From the NCBI RefSeq assembly GCF_013368755.1, contig NC_049564.1, positions 3,542,001 through 3,606,000 on the forward strand: 64,000 bases of DNA, given 5' to 3'. This document shows, piece by piece, positions 1 to 10,803 of this stretch (within the stretch, counting starts at the first letter, position 1; the number at the start of each line of letters is the position of its first letter). Position numbers and translations under genes: made by a program. The notes beneath the pieces are model-generated. The model saw nothing but the letters and a program-made list of their open reading frames with translations, ran no database searches and was not told where the DNA came from. The stretch is from Talaromyces rugulosus. Lineage: Eukaryota; Ascomycota; Eurotiomycetes; Eurotiales; Trichocomaceae.

Positions 1-751
1 TGAACTCTTGGCTGCCAGCATGTTGAAACCTATGACTAAATTCATGAATTCAGAGGAGCCAAAATTTACTACCAGGAGGTACCCCGACGACCTGGATACA
101 ACCTCACTTGCGTTGTCTGTCTTGGAATACGATGAAGAGACAATCCACGGCCTCCTTGATGATATGCTTGGTAATATCGATGACGACGGCATGATAGAAG
201 TAAGTTTTTGATCAAACCTTGTAACTACGCAGAATTGACTTTACTAGTTCTACTTCGACCCATCACGGCCAAGAATTGACGCTGTGATATCGGTCAACGT
301 CGTCACGTTATTTTGTAAATATGGGCGACGTTACCAAGTTCAAAGTACCTTCCAGTGGATCCACGACATTTTGTTCCACCACGCCTATCTTGATGGAACT
401 CGTTATTACTCCACCCCGGAATGGTTTTTGTACTATGTCAGTCGACTGATTGAGGAATCAAATGATGAGGTCGTGACTGAGAAATTTCACGGACTTCTCA
501 GGAAGCGAATTCAAGAACGGGTTGGTAGTGATGGTGATGCACTATGTCTTGCTATGCGTATCCTAGTATGCAAGAGAGTTGGACTCCTGTGTCCATTTGA
601 AGTGGAGAAACTTCTTTCTTTACAGTGTGAGGATGGGGGCTGGGAACAGGTTTATATGTACCGATTTCCAGGTGTTGACAAGAAGCTGGGCAATAGAGGA
701 GTTTCTACTGCTTTGGCTTTGAAAGCCCTTGCAGCTGTCTCACACCATTGA
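1..751 (+). CDS. HAD-like class II terpene cyclase, C-terminal part (partial, runs off the left edge)
   Basis: Two exons are visible: from the window edge to 199, and 248-751, joined by a 48-nt phase-0 intron (gtaagt ... ttactag). The frame is open to base 2, so the N-terminus lies outside the window. Seen: a Y-P-D-D-L-D-T-T-S motif (DLDTT at 89-103), and near the C-terminus a QW-like D-G-G-W-E followed by G-N-R-G-V-S-T-A-L-A. Family knowledge: fungal AstC/drimenol-synthase-type enzymes fuse an N-terminal haloacid dehalogenase-like domain to a terpene-cyclase beta domain whose DxDTT motif replaces the classical DxDD acid; they cyclise farnesyl diphosphate to a drimane skeleton and dephosphorylate it. 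Inference: this is the cyclising half of such an enzyme and the scaffold-forming gene of the neighbouring cluster. The HAD half cannot be checked here; a stand-alone toroid-fold cyclase is the main alternative. Confidence 0.72.
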
Positions 752-1227
752 TTTCTTGATGGGATAGCCCAATCCCTCTTTCCCTGCTTTTTTTTCTGAC
801 CGTGCTGATGTTTAAATGCTATATACATGAATAGTTAGCGTCACTGAGCCTTGCTGAGGTGCTAGTTGTGGAAATTGCATAGATATAAAGTACCGACTAA
901 AATATAGATAGAAATAAATACACTTTTACACATGTCTACTAAATATTGGTATTCGTATGCTTTGGTCGAGCTAATATCCTCAGCGACATGACAATGCTGA
1001 TGTGTAGTGTCACATTACGGTATGAGGGATTGAGTCTGATCTGCTCGATGTCTGCTTCTTAACCTTTTGAGGGCTGATTTGGGAACTGAGTAGGGTGACA
1101 AGGGTCTAGTAAAAATCGAATTGACTTGACTTAAGAATTGCGTTCAGCTGATGATATTGCTCTATCTTTACTAGTGGTAGGTAGGAATATTGTCACCATT
1201 AGCGATGCTCTACATATGTAATCACAA
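752..1227. other. Intergenic, convergent 3' ends
   Basis: 476 bp between the stop codons of the terpene cyclase and the flavin monooxygenase. AT-rich with short pyrimidine tracts after the cyclase stop. I see no gene, repeat or RNA in it. Confidence 0.6.
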
Positions 1228-3001
1228 TTAACTGTCCGGAATCGGATGATCAGCCGCATCCACTCCGGCCTTCCATCGAAATTTAGCTCCAGGGTGATCT
1301 GCGGGCAGTCCGTTTTCTCCTTTGACACCGTAAAAGTTCTCACGGTATGTTCCTCCCTTGACTGTATAGTCGTCCCAGAAAACGCCTCGCAGGCGAAGCT
1401 CCGGGAGAAGTAACTCTGCGATTTCCGTATACGTTCCTGGCTTGACAGCATATGACTTTAAGATCAGAGGATTAGCCATCAATCTCATGCTAATTGCTTC
1501 AAAAAAAAAGGCGATACAACAACATAAAGGGGGAATTAGAAAATAATATCTGACTTACGAAGTTGAAACCATCCAAATCTGCAACCTTTACCCATCGTTC
1601 TAGCTCATTAGCAACCTGTTGTGTGGTACCAACAATAGTAGCACAGAGACCGCCGACGACAATTTGTTCTGCCAATGTTACCTTCGTCCACTTCTCCACA
1701 CCAGGACAAGCCTTTGACCAGCCCTCGACGATGGATCTGATTCCATTGCTTTCCACATAACGTAATTCCTCATCATCTCCATATTTGCTAAGATCAATTC
1801 CAGTCCAACCACCAAACAATGCTAATGCACCTTCCTTTGACCCAAGACCTATAAACTCGCGATGTTTCTCGTGAGCTTCTTTCTCCGTTCGCCCAATTAT
1901 AGGACAAACGAGTGCGAGGAACTTCACATTTTGAGGATCACGACCAAATTCACTTTGCGCCATTGAGCGAATGTCTGCAATGTTCTGGGCAAGCATCTCG
2001 GGCGAGTGGCCTGAAACAAAGACCGCCTCAGCATGTTTTGCGGCAAAGCTCTTTCCTGCCTTGGAAGTGCCAGCTTGCAACAGCACAGGGGTCCTCTGAA
2101 GGCTGGGATTGCAGATATGCGGTCCCGGTACACTGTAATATTTCCCAACGTGGTTGATTTCCCGCACTCGTGTCGGGTCAGAAAAGACTCCTTTTTCACG
2201 GTCATAGACGACAGCATCGTCACGCCAAGAAGACTCCATCAGCTTATACATGACATCCATATACTCCTCAGCAATAACATAACGCTCATCGTGCTGGATT
2301 TGGCTAGGTTCAGCTCATGAGATGTAAACTGTACTCGGGAATACGTACCGAAGGCTGCTCAGTATAGCCAAGATTTCGTGCAGCCGAGTCTAAGTAGCCG
2401 GTGACTATCTAAGTCAACCATTAGGTAAGTTTCTTAAAAATTTCAGCTTTGGACTAACATTCCAACCCAATCTACAGAAAAGCTATCAGCGATGTTACTG
2501 ATATACATGGTATGAGCATCAGGAAGGAGTACGTACCTTCCGCGCGACATATGGTCGACGGTGGACAGCCTTCGAGCTAAATGATACGGCTGTTCATACG
2601 TTGTTGTAACTGTTACGCTGAAGTTGATGCTTTCCGTAGCCGCAGCCATTGCTGAAATGACTGACAATGGCTCGATATTTGGAAACTGGGCACCGGCAGA
2701 AATTGAGGGGGCAAAATTACGAGGACCTTTGTAGATTTCGTAACCCCCAATTGTGTCTGCTATGAAGATACCGTGGAATTTAGCAGCTTCCAAGGTCTTG
2801 GCGAGATTAGCCCAGTGGTGAACATCGTGAAACTCCGGGGATGTATCGGCCGGATGTCGCCAGAGTCCCGGAGATGGGCCACTAGCTATTGAAAGCAAAG
2901 TCAGCATTGGATAGACTTATAGATCCAGGCAACAGCTTACGTGACATGAGAACCATGGCGTTGATGATAAGCTGTTTGCGGGGGTGGTCCGGACTCGCCA
3001 T
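1228..3001 (-). CDS. Luciferase-like (LLM) flavin-dependent monooxygenase, NtaA/SnaA/DszA family
   Basis: Six exons: 3001-2941, 2885-2537, 2471-2459, 2408-2349, 2293-1559, 1455-1228, giving 481 aa, the usual length for the family. All phases close. Exon 3 is a 13-nt micro-exon needed to restore the conserved G-R-L-G-W-N-I-V-T stretch. Seen: S-P-G-L-W-R-H-P near the start, G-I-F-I-A-D, G-W-N-I-V-T-G-Y-L-D-S-A-A-R-N, L-L-Q-A-G-T-S and a C-terminal R-G-V-F-W-D-D-Y. Family knowledge: these proteins use FMNH2 delivered by a separate reductase to monooxygenate N-, S- or C-linked substrates (nitrilotriacetate, dibenzothiophene sulfone, pristinamycin). No reductase partner is visible here. It diverges from the enoyl reductase gene across an 840-bp promoter region, suggesting co-regulation. 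The last acceptor (cttaaag) is weaker than the others. The substrate cannot be predicted. Confidence 0.85.
2459..2471 (-). other. 13-nt micro-exon of the flavin monooxygenase
   Basis: Flanked by a 65-nt and a 50-nt intron (acceptor ctgtag, donor gttagt). It contributes one base of an Arg codon plus Leu-Gly-Trp-Asn, the conserved core of the family's flavin-site region, so the gene model only works if it is included. Confidence 0.75.
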
Positions 3002-3841
3002 TTTGGTGGCTTATTGTGGTCTTTGATAAGCAAGTAGTTCAAACACAAATCTAGCAAAAGCTGCGTCTCTTTTTTATAATTTGGAAATATGTAGCGTTTA
3101 TGTAGTCTCTACAATGTATGCATTATGACTAGCTCAACTACGGCGGCTCCTATGACTTTATAGCTCCACTCTCGATAGGCTAGCACCATAATGGCTAATT
3201 GTGCTATAGCTTCGCAATTTGCCATGATTGTGGATCAGAAAACTAGCCCTTGTGGCCATAAAAACGAGGTTACGTTACGGACATGAGAGATGTGCGTATG
3301 GCCAAGGAATGATGGTACAGAATCTTGTCTCCATTATTGAACCGGTCTGGCGCTACGGAGAGCCACCGATTCATGTTCTATCGCATTGTTGACTAGCATC
3401 ACTTTTGCGAGATTAAATTTCTTAATTTGATATTAATTTTTCTTAACTTTATATCGTGGGGCTAATATACATAGTCATATCTAAGCTTTAAGGTCACCAC
3501 CCGTTTGATACTACATAGATACGTATCGAGTACTTTATACAGAGTACCGTATTGTATCGATACGTCGTTATACCGTACGGAATATGCGGGACTTTCTCAA
3601 AAATGAGCCACCTCAAGATTCTGAGTCAAGAATAATGCATCTAGGCCGATCAACTGCTCACACAAAGCTAATGACATGGAGCAGAATAATCACCTACACT
3701 CATTTCATACTTGAACCTATGAGTCGTATCACTCTAATTCTTATTACTGCCCCGTCGCATTGGAACCCAATAAAATCCTCTTTAAATGGTTGACAATAAT
3801 TGACGTTACGTATCTATGTACTTTGCATATTCTTAATACCC
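3002..3841. promoter_or_regulatory. Divergent promoter region, monooxygenase / enoyl reductase
   Basis: 840 bp between two outward-facing starts. It contains a 9-bp inverted repeat, acgtatcga at 3521-3529 and tcgatacgt at 3557-3565, followed by the 8-bp palindrome CCGTACGG at 3573-3580. A CCG-N2-CGG arrangement is the kind of site Zn2Cys6 regulators bind. The octamer AGGTCACC at 3491-3498 recurs at 8801-8808 in the other divergent promoter of the cluster. No coding potential seen. Confidence 0.4.
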
Positions 3842-5208
3842 ATGACAAATATTTGCGATAACTTCAATTGGCCTCCTCGCTCCTCGGAGGATGATGCCAC
3901 GGTGGAAAATAACGAGCATACAGACTGTATGACTAGGTTTCCCCTTACCCAAAAAGCCCTCGTTCTGTATGGTCTCAAACAGCAATATGTGCTCGACTCT
4001 CAGTATGCTGTTCCAATGGTGAGGAGTCCAGAAGAAATCCTCATTCAAGTTGAGTGTATTGGGCTCAACCCGATTGACTGGAAGGCTCCGTGAGTACCCA
4101 AGAATGTCAAGACTCCTAAAAAGCAGCGTCTCGCTCACGGACGATTTTAGTGCGTTCAATATTGGAATACCCAATCTTCCATGGGTCTGTGGACGAGACC
4201 TTGCAGGTACTGTTATCTATGAATCTTCCTGCTCATCGCGCCTCCGCATTGGGGACCGTGTGCTCGTACCGTCCACCGATTATCGCGACATTCGCAAAGC
4301 TGCCTTTCAGGAATACGCGATCGCCACGTATTATAATGCAGCCCGGATCCCTCCAGAGAACTCGACGCAGCAGGGGGCCACGGTGGGGGTGGCATTTGTT
4401 GCAGCTGCCCTAGCCCTGGGTGTCTCATTTGGCTTGGATTTTTCAGTCGCAGTAAAGTCATCTGGCCCTGATCTTATAGAAATGATTTCGAATGGACTCT
4501 GCGGGAGTGGAATCACTGCAGATATCCGTGATGAATGCTACTCCTCGCGGGGGGATGATAGAATCCGACCTGGAGAATGGCTTGTCATTTGGGGAGGTAA
4601 GCCGGGATTGCTTTTAACATACTGTTCTCTTTTTTGAGTAGTATTTACTAATTTGCCCCCAATAAGCATCAACAACCACCGGGTTTATCGCACTACAGCT
4701 CGCCAAACTTTGCGGGTTGAAGGTCATATGTGTGGCCGACGTTGCCCGCCATGGGACAAAGCTATTTGATGTTGCCGACCTCCTCGTTGACCGATTAGAC
4801 CCTGACCGAGCAGTTGAAATTATCCGTGGGGTTACCCAAGGAAAACTTCGATATGGTTTGGACTTCATTGGATCTGATACAGCTTTGTTTCTACAGCATA
4901 CACTCTGCACCAATAACAAAAGTAAGGCCAAGGCCCACTTGTTAGGAACATCTGGTCTTCCTAAGATCCAGAGCCCCGAAATTCAATACCATAGTGTCCC
5001 AATAAAACTATTCCACACATCTCCTGTGATAGGTGAGCGGCTGGTTTTGTGGTTGGAAGACTTGCTGCAGGGCAAGGCATTGGTGCTCCCGGAACTCCTC
5101 ATTCGTCAAGGGGGTTTAGCAGATGTTAATACTTCCTTGAATATCTTGCGCAATGGTTTAGTTTCAGGCAAAAGGGTTGTGATTGATTTGCAAAGTCATC
5201 AAAGCTAA
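3842..5208 (+). CDS. Stand-alone trans-acting enoyl reductase (zinc-type MDR fold, LovC-like)
   Basis: Three exons: 3842-4089, 4151-4596, 4667-5208; 411 aa. Seen: N-terminal Q-K-A-L-V-L-Y-G and G-L-N-P-I-D-W-K-A, then C-G-R-D-L-A-G-T-V, the R-P-G-E-W-L-V-I-W-G segment leading into a nucleotide-binding loop (A-S-T-T-T-G) and a C-terminal medium-chain reductase domain. The zinc-ligand residues of true alcohol dehydrogenases are not apparent. Family knowledge: LovC, CcsC and relatives lend enoyl-reductase activity in trans to highly reducing PKS or PKS-NRPS enzymes whose own ER domain is dead. Inference: a partner PKS should exist, most likely beyond the left edge. ATG 3842 was chosen because the TTG-led extension upstream is unsupported; an in-frame ATG at 3929 would give a length closer to LovC. 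An unrelated quinone-reductase-like role is possible. Confidence 0.82.
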
Positions 5209-5841
5209 TAGTCAGGTATATAAGGAAATCATCTCATATTGTTGCTATACTTGTGAGCATCGAGATCTCGTGTTATCTCATGTTAGCAAAATGTGTGGGA
5301 CATTTACTATATACAGGTAGCAGATAATTAGCAACCTCAAGTTTCTAGACAAAAGCAGAATTGTGCCTACATGAAGTCAAAGGCCAAATATTTTTGCTTG
5401 AACATTTACAAATTTAGGGTCTAATGCCCACACCTTTACATTGGCAGAGCATGAATGTATTACTAGTTTTAACGTAGAAACTGAATGATTATTTTTGAAT
5501 TTGATACAAGTTTTTAAACAGGATTATACAATAGATGACATAGTCGTCAAGACACAAAAGGTTTATAACATGCCAGCCTAGATGATTTAGATAATAGACC
5601 CACGTTAAGGTACATTATCATTTACTAGCCATTTGATGCTATACACAGTAATATACTAGTGTTTTATAAACGATTCGCAGGTGAATTTCCTATTTCAAGA
5701 AAGATGCAATCCCCCCAATCACTTTCACAGAAAAGTCATGGACGGGATGGGGAGCCGTTACCTCAATAAAAAAAATCCTCTGCACTGCTAGAGTATCAGT
5801 TTCTTTCTGCTTGAAATATAATATTACTCATGGGCTTAGGC
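5209..5841. other. Intergenic, convergent 3' ends
   Basis: 633 bp of AT-rich sequence between the stop codons of the enoyl reductase and the P450. I see no gene, RNA or repeat of note. Confidence 0.6.
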
Positions 5842-7672
5842 TTATTCCGACATCTCAGAGTCCACCTTGGCAAAAATAGCTACACGGCCTTTCTCAGGGT
5901 AACCAAGTACTTTCTCACGGGTGATAGTGATGTCTTCCACTTTGGTTGCGCTAACATCGAAATCGAATCGGCGGGTTAAATACGCAACTGATAGATATAG
6001 CTCTAGATAGGCCAGACTAAATCATTATCTCTCAATCAGCTTGGGCAAGTCAGCAGTATGGACGGGGCAAAGGCTCACTTCATTCCAATGCAGGCCCGGC
6101 TTCCCTTTGTGAATGTAACGAGATACTTCGTTAAATTTTCGCCTTTCTCCGCAGCCCGAATCCACCTTTCAGGCTCGAACCTTTCCGGGTCAGGGAAAAT
6201 TTTCGGATCGCGATGGACGAAATATGTGGCTGTGCTGATAGGTGTCTGATGAATCATTTTAGTTAAGCTTAAGTTCCATGGAAGTAGTGATTGAGTAGAA
6301 TTTCCCATACCCCTGGCGGAATGACATGCTCCTTATATCGCAAAGCTTCATCCGGCGCAACGCGAGGAAGTCGGATTATTGGCGCATTAGACATTCGCAA
6401 GGACTCATTTAGAACAGCCGTCTAAGATTCCGTATTAGTTTTGATCATTACTTAAAAACTTTAACTCGTGGTGATATACCAAATACGGTAGCCTCTCTAG
6501 TTCCCAACATGGCACTGTGCTAGTAGGCGTAGGCAAGATCTGTTTCAGTTCATTTCGCAATTTCTCTCGGACACTAGTATCCAGGGTTGTGTAATACATT
6601 GCGTAAGACAAGGCACGCATCGTGGTCTCTGTGCCAGCGATAATGAAGGTAAATGCCTCGTCTTGTATGCGACTGAGAGTTCTCTCACTTGGCGGTATCT
6701 TTGGATCTGTTAATGCTGCAAACATGTTGTGATCACCCGTCAAGGGAATCGTGCGGCCTTGAATAGTGGCAGAAAAATGGTGGAAAATCGATTTCTGAAA
6801 CTCAAATAGTGCAGCTTTCCCTGGCATTAGTTTCGCCATTACTTGTGGTGGGATAGCACGCATTAAACCATTTAGCCATGGGAAAAAACGATGATAATGA
6901 CTAAATTGAGCAAAATCTTCAGTGGCATCACGAACATCGCTACGAAAATCTTTGTCTTCTAAGAAAGACCAACTCTTTCCATAGCAATAATACGTAATAA
7001 CATCAGAAGTCAATGCCGCAAAGGCGCTGCAAAGGTCCACGGTACGATTTTCTTGATGGATTGCCTGAAAACGTTCTACAAGCTTTTGTACTCGCTCTTG
7101 AACAAAAGGAGATAATGAGTGTATAGAACGTTTTGAGAAGAAATCATTCAAAAGACCTCGTCGAAAGCGGTGGAGTTCATGGTCTACAGTTGCAACCATG
7201 GAATATGGAACCCCAAATGTAGGGACAAATTTTGGGTCCTTTTCACGCCTGCGTGTATTCGGAGCGTAGATCTCATGATAAAACGTTGAATCTATCACAT
7301 GGACCTCACGTGGACTGACACGGACAATGGGGCCTGAAATAATTAGCCAAAATGTCTTCAACTATGCAGTTTTGCTTTTTGGTCACCGTATTTCTTGTGT
7401 AACTTCTCAATCTGAAAGAGAAATCTGCCGCCACAAATTATGTCATAGTAGAACTCATAAAGATGTGTAGCAGCGGCAAGTTTGGGGCCAGGTATTTTGG
7501 ATAGAGGATGAAAATAAACACGATAGAATGTCCGAAAGACTAGAAGTGTGATCACACCTAAAAGAATAGACGAGATATGAGACCAGCCAAAATGAGATAG
7601 CTCAACATCGGAAAATTTCGTATACGAGAGCTTGACATGTGAGAGAATGATACTCGAGATCCCGGTAGCCAT
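5842..7672 (-). CDS. Cytochrome P450 monooxygenase
   Basis: Five exons: 7672-7387, 7333-6480, 6421-6311, 6245-6079, 6016-5842; 530 aa, normal for a microsomal fungal P450. Start at 7672 because it gives an N-terminus leading into a membrane segment (about residues 28-45, [13 protein letters not shown]) and then the P-L-S-K-I-P-G-P-K hinge. I-helix A-G-T-E-T-T at about 328-333, E-S-L-R helix K motif in exon 3, F-E-P-E-R-W meander and the haem loop [11 protein letters not shown] with the ligand Cys at about residue 469. Membrane-anchored in the ER and dependent on a P450 reductase. In drimane pathways a P450 hydroxylates the cyclised skeleton, which is the likeliest role; CYP family not assigned. 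It faces away from the FAD oxidase gene across a shared promoter region. Confidence 0.93.
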
Positions 7673-9019
7673 GTTGTATGACGATGAGATGTGCGTCTCT
7701 CTCAATTGCCAGATTTACTCGACCTTCTTGACAGTCACTAAGATTTATGTCTTGGTTGACCTACTTATGTCCACTGCTAGATCAAATTATCTACAGATTA
7801 TCAAAACGCTATTATTAATTGTCATAGTCAATGAATGGGCTTTGTCTTGGCTTGATCCGCTTCGATACCAATTTTAAGCGCACTGCAACTCCCCACCGCA
7901 ACATGAAGTATTATTATGGACCACGAAAACGAGAGGTCGCAGTTTTGGCTAGTATATCGAGCTAATGGTTTCATAAACCAACACTCAGTTCTGGCCATGT
8001 GTAATGACAGCTGAAGTGAGTAATTACTCGACGAGTATTTGTCATGTCTCAGTCCCACTAATTACAAATACGGGGTACTCGCTAAAGTTTCGTGATAATA
8101 CTGACTTGGTACCGCGAGGGACGATGAAGTATTTGTCCTCCACTATTTTCAGAACTTTATTTCGACTCGCGCATAGGACTCCACATTTACGTATAGGTAC
8201 CCATACAGGTATTGTTTGGTACAGTAAATAAAAGCCCCATATGAACATTCCCCAAGTGCGTCACTAGGGGGTAATTAATATCCAAAACAAAATATATAGC
8301 TGCACTCTTTGCTTATATAAATTTTAGTCAATATAAGCAATTATTTTGGTGGTCTCCCAGAAAGTTGCTAATGTCGAAACAGATTATGTGGAGGCAATAT
8401 TACTTGAATAAAGCATATCTCTAAACACCAGAGTGCTTCTGCTTTCGTTGCACATATCAGTGTTTTACCGATCTAGATGAGAAGTCTATACTATAAGGAA
8501 ATAGGCTGACTATAAACCAGCCTATCTAGTGGAGCAACGCCCAAGGTTTGGAATAAATCAATTGTCAATGCTCATACCTGTCAATCACAGATTCCTTTCT
8601 AAAAGTGTTATCACATGCCAACTACGTACTCCCAATAGTTAGTTTTTGTCTAGAGTAGTAGTGACCCGTATTAATGTTACAAACCAAAATTTAGATTTAC
8701 GTCCCATAACATTCAAAGCGAATTGGCACCATACATTCTATAAATACGTGTTTATTTTTACGAAGACTGGAATGATTGTCGACAGTAAGTCGGTGGAATC
8801 AGGTCACCTGACCGCCTCTCCTGAAGAGGCCCACAAAAGAAATCCCCCCTTAGATAGCTTCAAGTTCTCTAGTAATAACATTCGTTCCTTTCATGAAGCT
8901 CTATGCAACCTCTGGTCTGTCGTTGTCGACAACAATGCCCTCGAAAGTTTGAATCGGCTTTTTCTTCAACCTGCTCTAGCCATACAAGATAGCTACCACC
9001 AGAAATAACCATTGCGGCC
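7673..9019. promoter_or_regulatory. Divergent promoter region, P450 / FAD oxidase
   Basis: 1,347 bp between outward-facing starts. A 13-bp odd palindrome, TCAGGT-C-ACCTGA, lies at 8799-8811, flanked by CGG (8791-8793) and CCG (8812-8814), about 210 bp before the oxidase ATG. It contains the AGGTCACC octamer shared with 3491-3498. An open frame at 8646-9008 ends just before the oxidase start and looks non-coding. Confidence 0.35.
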
Positions 9020-10448
9020 ATGTCTGACACTCGGTTGGCTTCCCTGGAGGCCTTTCTTGATGGTCACCCAACTATAAAATACATCCCACCTTCATCTCCA
9101 GACTACCCTTCCAAGCGAGAGCAGTGGAATACTGGTCGATCCGATACTCCGTTGGCCATTGTCCAACCGCAGTCTGCTGCCGATGTGAGTGCAGTGGTCA
9201 AATATGCTAAGTCACAGAACATTGACTTTACAATCCGTACCGGCGGACACAACATTGACGGGAAAGCAATTGTGGAAGGTGCGCTAGCTATCGATATGCG
9301 GGCTATAGCATTCGTAAACATTGCCACAGACCGTCAGGCTGCTACCATAGGAGGAGGCATTTTGATGCAAGATGTAGCGACAAAACTTGGGCATGAAGGT
9401 CTGGCGACACCGGTGGGGACAGTTCCATCAGTCGGATATGTGGGTTGGGCGATGTATGGAGGTTATGGCCCATTATCTGCACACTGGGGACTTGGAGTTG
9501 ATCAGATTATTGGTGCCACTATGATCAATGGCGACGGGGAGGTTATCAAAGCGGACGAGAAACTTTTGAAAGGAATACGGGGTGCTGGGGGGCTATTTGG
9601 GCCGATCTTGGACGTGACAGTTAAGATATACCCGCTCAAGAACGTAAGTCGTACCACTTGTTTATATTTTATTTGTGCTCGATCGAGAGCTAATAATCTT
9701 CTAGGTATTGGCAGGAGCAATTCTTTTTGATTCAAAGGACATCGCCAAGTCTCTTGTCGATTACAACGTCGGATATCAGAAATTGCTAGATAGCGGTCTT
9801 CCATCAGAGCTGAGTGTCCAACAGATGGTTTTCAATACCCCAACGACGAGATTATATGGAATCAGCGTCATGTGGAGCTCAGATGATTTTGAAAGAGGCC
9901 GGTTCTGGGTTGAAAAACTCGCATGTCTCGGCATCATAATCGCAAATACCGTCTCTATCCGTAATATTTCTGATTGGATGGCAGATAATGGAGCTGCCGT
10001 GCCGTTAAACGTTTATGGATCTGCCCGAACACACAATTTACGACAGATAACCCCGCAAGTTGCTGAAATTATTGGGCATTATATCACAGAGATGCCTTCT
10101 AACCCAGCCACCGTGTTCTCAATTCATCAGTTGAGAGGTCCTTCTGCAGCACCAAAGCAGAACTCTGTCTTCGCAACGAGGGAGCTTCATTACATGCTTG
10201 AAATTCTGGGGTATGCGACTGTTGCGGAGGACAGAGGAAAAGCGGAGAAATGGGGAGTTGATTTTGCGAGGGCTTTGGAGGAAAGTGGTGAGGGAAATAT
10301 TCTTCCTACAAGATATATTTCACTTGATGGCTCTGATGAGGCACATTCTATTACCAGAATATTCGGCTCAAATACACAGGAAGTCCTCGCGTTAAAGAAA
10401 GAATACGATCCTAATCATGTGTTTAGGTTGACAGTGCCATCGCTGTGA
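9020..10448 (+). CDS. FAD-linked oxidase, berberine-bridge-enzyme (BBE)-like
   Basis: Two exons, 9020-9643 and 9705-10448 (61-nt phase-0 intron), 455 aa. Seen: PP-loop-type FAD domain with R-T-G-G-H-N-I-D-G-K (His for covalent 8-alpha attachment), then G-T-V-P-S-V-G-Y-V-G-W-A-M-Y-G-G-Y-G and a C-terminal substrate-binding domain ending E-Y-D-P-N-H-V-F-R. The second covalent site of bicovalent BBE enzymes (G-x-C in the G-T-C-P-S-V motif) is Val here, so only the His link is expected. No signal peptide is apparent, pointing to an intracellular enzyme. Family knowledge: fungal cluster members oxidise alcohols to aldehydes or form C-C or C-O bonds; drimane clusters encode one that oxidises the P450-made alcohol. 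That role is inferred from context. Confidence 0.9.
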
Positions 10449-10803
10449 GTTGTTAGATATTACTACAATGCTATATGTATAATGAAAGGGGTTTCTTCGA
10501 ACGTAGGGCTATGCAAACGTCACATTTACAAGAACCAATTAAATATTAAGGCGAGTAAGTCTATCGGCAGGCAATGTTAGATACTAATATAGAGAGAAAT
10601 TTTAGATTTAAATTAAGAAATCGATCACGCTTTATTGCCAAATTTTATTAGAGATTAGAGCCAACGAACCAGCATCCTGCGCCAAGAATCGCGAGCTTAA
10701 GAAATACCTGTGGGATATATTGACAGCTGCACCAAAAGACTTTCATTCTTTTGGTCAGTCAATCTATGGTTTATCCTCAGGCGCCAACAAGATATTTCCC
10801 TTT
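10449..10803. other. Intergenic, convergent 3' ends
   Basis: 355 bp between the FAD oxidase stop and the stop of the unknown protein. Strongly AT-rich around 10590-10650. No gene seen. Confidence 0.6.

Noticed and set aside
8646..9008. 120-codon open frame just upstream of the FAD oxidase
   Set aside because: It ends before the oxidase ATG, has no domain features, and overlaps the palindromic promoter element; most likely leader or promoter sequence.
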